This document shows positions 14,865-16,554 of a stretch of 16,554 nucleotides of DNA, piece by piece; position 1 is the first letter of the stretch, and every line of letters starts with the position of its first letter. A program made the translations under genes and the position numbers. Where the stretch lies: contig JAJWLX010000072.1 in NCBI GenBank assembly GCA_021636625.1, forward strand, positions 1 through 16,554, given 5' to 3'. The stretch comes from Prevotella sp. (GTDB lineage Bacteria > Bacteroidota > Bacteroidia > Bacteroidales > Bacteroidaceae). The notes under the pieces were generated by a model that saw only the letters and a list, made by a program, of their open reading frames with translations, did no database searches and was not told where the DNA came from.

Positions 14865-14895
14865 CAAAAGTACAAATTAATATTGAGAAAACAAA
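14865..14895 (-). promoter_or_regulatory. Promoter of the defence operon (DUF262-methyltransferase-endonuclease)
   Basis: TTTG (14892-14895), a 19-nt spacer, and TACTTTTG (14865-14872) on the minus strand match the Bacteroidetes consensus. The next promoter-like site on this strand is far away, so this is the likely sole promoter of the three genes. Confidence 0.85.
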
Positions 14896-14926
14896 AAATA
14901 TAAGTATAAAAAAAAATAAGAAAACA

Positions 14927-15070
14927 TCAGAACTTAAAATCAAAGTCGCACTTTTCCACGTTGCGCAACTTCTCCCGTTGCTCAGCCTTATGAGCCTTCA
15001 GTTTCTTCACCCATTCTGCTATCTTGGGAGAAGAGCTTTTGATTACTATTGTTTCATTTACATGTACCAT
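14927..15070 (-). CDS. 47-aa basic helical protein with an N terminus shared with the Mrr-like protein
   Basis: An ORF from ATG 15070 to TGA at 14927-14929 encodes MVHVNETIVI, then KSSSPKIAEWVKKLKAHKAE and a further amphipathic, basic helix ending in CDFDFKF. The first ten residues, and eight bases before the ATG, are identical to the Mrr-like gene start at 7921; the rest is unrelated. It ends 32 nt upstream of the -33 box of the defence operon, on the same strand. The strongly amphipathic composition supports a real small protein rather than chance, but no promoter was recognised ahead of it, and it might instead be a truncated remnant. Function unknown. Confidence 0.5.
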   Translation of the reverse strand: MVHVNETIVIKSSSPKIAEWVKKLKAHKAEQREKLRNVEKCDFDFKF

Positions 15071-15078
15071 AAGCCTAT
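15041..15078 (-). repeat. 38-bp gene-start repeat, copy 2
   Basis: Identical over 38 bases to 7892-7929, in the same orientation. The sequence on both sides differs. Confidence 0.95.
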
Positions 15079-15101
15079 AGATAAAAATTCGAATCTTTTT
15101 A

Positions 15102-15244
15102 AAGCTTTTGCCCTTACAGGGCGCAAGGGTGTATTTCGTTAATACCCAGGGTGTTGCCCTGGGCTAGGAGCTTCTGCCCTTTCAGGGCGTGTGGGGTATA
15201 GCGAATGAAACCTCAGGGCGTGTGGGGCACGGCAAAAGAAGCTT
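15102..15244. repeat. REP-like palindromic repeat, copy 2, with flanking inverted repeats
   Basis: The block is GC-rich with nested palindromes: GCCCTTACAGGGC, CCCAGGGTGTTGCCCTGGG and GCCCTTTCAGGGC. CAGGGCGTGTGGGG occurs twice (15183-15196, 15214-15227). AAGCTTTTGCC (15102-15112) and GGCAAAAGAAGCTT (15231-15244) are near-inverted ends. Bases 15156-15196 match 6604-6644 inverted. It lies between the 47-aa ORF and the stop of the Rpn gene (15265), and could also act as a transcription barrier. Confidence 0.75.
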
Positions 15245-15264
15245 CTATGCGTGATATCTGTAAT

Positions 15265-16230
15265 CTATTTCTCTCGTTTCAGCAGTAGAATCTCCTCAGC
15301 CGACAGCCCTGTTATTTTCATCACCGTGGCTGTATCCATACCATTCGCCAGCATCTTCCTGGCTATTTCAAGGCTACGCTGGGTCATACCCTTCTCCATT
15401 CCTTCAGCCAATCCTTTCTCCATTCCTTCTGCTAATCCCTTCTCCATTCCTTCAGCCAATCCCTTCTCCATTCCTTCAGCCAATCCTTCTTCTTTTCCTT
15501 CTCTCTTAGCGGTATCAATCGAATTCTTGATGTCGCGATATGCCATTTTGCTGGCTTCATACTCCCGCTGCTCCTGCTGAGTGAATCTTGCAATCTCGGC
15601 TTCTTCGAAGAGGCGGTCGAAGACCTTGTCGCATAACGCCTTAGGGCGCTGAGTAAGCTTATAGAGATTCTTCAGGGCATAGAGCCACTTGTCGTAGAGC
15701 GTTTCCAACTCGTCCAGCGACTTGTTGAACTTGGCGATTTCCACGTAGATAAACTCCAGCTTATCGTAAAAAATCTTGTGCGTGGCAGTATCGCACAACT
15801 GCACATGATGGCGGATTTTCTCCTTGTCGAAGGCGTCCTCGTTCATGTTGAAGTTGAGCAGAGCAATTGTGTAAACATGGTTGAGCTTGAAGTCCCATTC
15901 ACTACCCTTAGGAGCCTGCTCACGGATAGGGAAGGTGGAATAGAACAGGGCACGATCCTTGAAGTAAGTCTGGTATGCATTCTGCATTTCCACGATGAAC
16001 TTCTCGCCGTTTGCTCCTTCGCAATATACGTCGAAGATGGCCTTGCGGTCGGTATAGATATCGCCCACGTTCTCCGGATTCAGATACTTCACGTCCTTAA
16101 CAACCTGTCTGCCATTAAACAAGCTGTTAAGGAAACAGATCAGCAGATCCTTGTTGGGAGCTGATCCGAAAATTCGCTTGAAACCGAAATCGGTCAACAA
16201 ACTGATATATCTTTCTTCTACCTGCTTCAT
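15265..16230 (-). CDS. Rpn-family PD-(D/E)XK nuclease-like protein
   Basis: This 321-aa protein starts at ATG 16230 with MKQVEERYISLLTDFGFKRIFG, the usual family start; the open frame extends further upstream but over the promoter. The nuclease core has IFDVYCE with Asp67 and FIVEMQN with Glu81-x-Gln83, typical of the Rpn/PDDEXK_2 proteins related to transposases, reported in E. coli as recombination-promoting nucleases. Residues about 100-240 are helical. The C-terminal third carries four tandem GLAEGMEK units, then a helix SLEIARKMLANGMDTATVMKITGLSAEEI as in relatives. Bacteroidales carry many such genes. It is monocistronic with its own promoter. Its activity may be host-DNA-linked or anti-phage; neither is shown here. 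Confidence 0.88.
   Translation of the reverse strand: MKQVEERYISLLTDFGFKRIFGSAPNKDLLICFLNSLFNGRQVVKDVKYLNPENVGDIYTDRKAIFDVYCEGANGEKFIVEMQNAYQTYFKDRALFYSTFPIREQAPKGSEWDFKLNHVYTIALLNFNMNEDAFDKEKIRHHVQLCDTATHKIFYDKLEFIYVEIAKFNKSLDELETLYDKWLYALKNLYKLTQRPKALCDKVFDRLFEEAEIARFTQQEQREYEASKMAYRDIKNSIDTAKREGKEEGLAEGMEKGLAEGMEKGLAEGMEKGLAEGMEKGMTQRSLEIARKMLANGMDTATVMKITGLSAEEILLLKREK
15391..15486 (-). repeat. Four tandem 24-bp units in the Rpn gene
   Basis: CTTCTCCATTCCTTCAGCCAATCC-type units lie at 15391, 15415, 15439 and 15463, three of them identical and one with three differences. They encode GLAEGMEK repeats. The length is a multiple of three, so unit gain or loss stays in frame. Confidence 0.95.
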
Positions 16231-16264
16231 AATCCCTAAGTTATTAATGTTTCTTTTGATGAAG

Positions 16265-16296
16265 CAAAGGTACGATTTTCTTTTGAAACAAGCAAG
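16265..16296 (-). promoter_or_regulatory. Promoter of the Rpn-family gene
   Basis: TACCTTTG (16265-16272) on the minus strand with CTTG (16293-16296) 20 nt upstream fits the Bacteroidetes layout and lies 35 nt before the chosen ATG, confirming that start. Confidence 0.7.
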
Positions 16297-16356
16297 AGTT
16301 TTTCCGAGAAAGTTGGAAAAAAGTTGGTTGATGCCCTCTCCTACTCCGAACCGCAT

Positions 16357-16554
16357 AATTTATATGGCTATCTGATTTATTGACAAGATATAGATAAACT
16401 ACGAAAAGATTCTTCTTGATGATGGCACATCAGAATTTGGCTCGGTTTGACTCAATTACTCAGTTACTCAATTACTCAGTTTCTTTCTAGGCCCCTACAC
16501 CTGGAATTTGGTTACAAATTGAAAGTATATTTTTTATATTATATATTTATATAT
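16357..16554. other. AT-rich gene-free end of the window
   Basis: No credible ORF is seen here. It holds the 16-bp tandem repeat at 16450-16481 and ends in an AT-only stretch of about 30 bases. Any gene it belongs to would lie beyond the right edge. Confidence 0.6.
16450..16481 (+). repeat. Two tandem 16-bp units, non-coding copy
   Basis: ACTCAATTACTCAGTT occurs twice in direct tandem (16450-16465, 16466-16481). The same unit with one substitution occurs twice in the primase gene (1373-1404), in the opposite orientation. Confidence 0.85.

Noticed and set aside
15102..15244. Insertion sequence or MITE with defined ends
   Set aside because: The near-inverted ends exist, but no target duplication or transposase was seen; kept as REP-like repeat.
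16231..16356. Upstream extension of the Rpn gene to 16356
   Set aside because: It covers the promoter and lacks family conservation; the usual MKQ...YISLLTDFGFKRIFG start is at 16230.

Overview
The window looks like a chromosomal segment of a gut Bacteroidales bacterium, most likely a Prevotella/Segatella species. That rests on a BspA-like leucine-rich repeat protein, an Rpn-family PD-(D/E)XK protein, a DUF5675 protein, a primase/P-loop replication protein of Bacteroidales type, and several promoters with the Bacteroidetes pattern TTTG - about 20 nt - TAnnTTTG. There is no 16S rRNA and nothing that fixes the species. Except for two genes, everything is on the minus strand.

Layout. (1) 1-700: 3' end of an acyl-CoA dehydrogenase gene, closed by a bidirectional terminator. 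(2) 728-5036: a minus-strand replication-type operon, read from right to left: promoter and leader hairpins, a BRO-N-like protein, a small unknown protein, an 869-aa primase/ATPase, then a DUF5675 protein. It resembles a domesticated or decayed mobile-element module. (3) 5121-6422: two unknown small proteins separated by a 365-nt gap. The gap folds into a multi-stem RNA-like structure closed by a long-range stem, and its wobble pairs favour minus-strand transcription. (4) 6541-6780: a strong terminator, a REP-like palindromic repeat and a 23-24 bp tandem array built on GGTACC. (5) 6821-7977: an Mrr-like PD-(D/E)XK nuclease gene with a textbook promoter. (6) 8105-10353: a secreted or lipidated YG-repeat protein (plus strand) facing a BspA-like leucine-rich repeat surface protein (minus strand). 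(7) 10414-14895: a tightly packed defence operon consisting of a DUF262-DUF1524-DUF4357 (GmrSD-type) protein, a C5-cytosine methyltransferase and a SacI-family-like restriction enzyme, plus a 32-codon ORF downstream. (8) 14927-15244: a 47-codon ORF whose first ten codons and upstream bases are identical to the start of the Mrr-like gene, followed by a second REP-like repeat in inverted orientation. (9) 15265-16296: an Rpn-family nuclease-like gene with an in-frame 24-bp repeat and its promoter, then an AT-rich end carrying a 16-bp repeat that also occurs inverted in the primase gene.

How the parts may work together. The C5 methyltransferase and the SacI-like enzyme should form a type II restriction-modification pair. 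The GmrSD-type protein ahead of them, under the same promoter, could attack DNA carrying foreign modifications, and the Mrr-like nuclease could be a further modification-sensing or stand-alone restriction factor. The 6.5-15.2 kb stretch is therefore a defence island bracketed by inverted REP-like repeats. The items most worth following up are the structured RNA-like element at 5670-5884 with its two unknown neighbour genes, the shared gene start at 7892-7929 and 15041-15078, and the GGTACC array.
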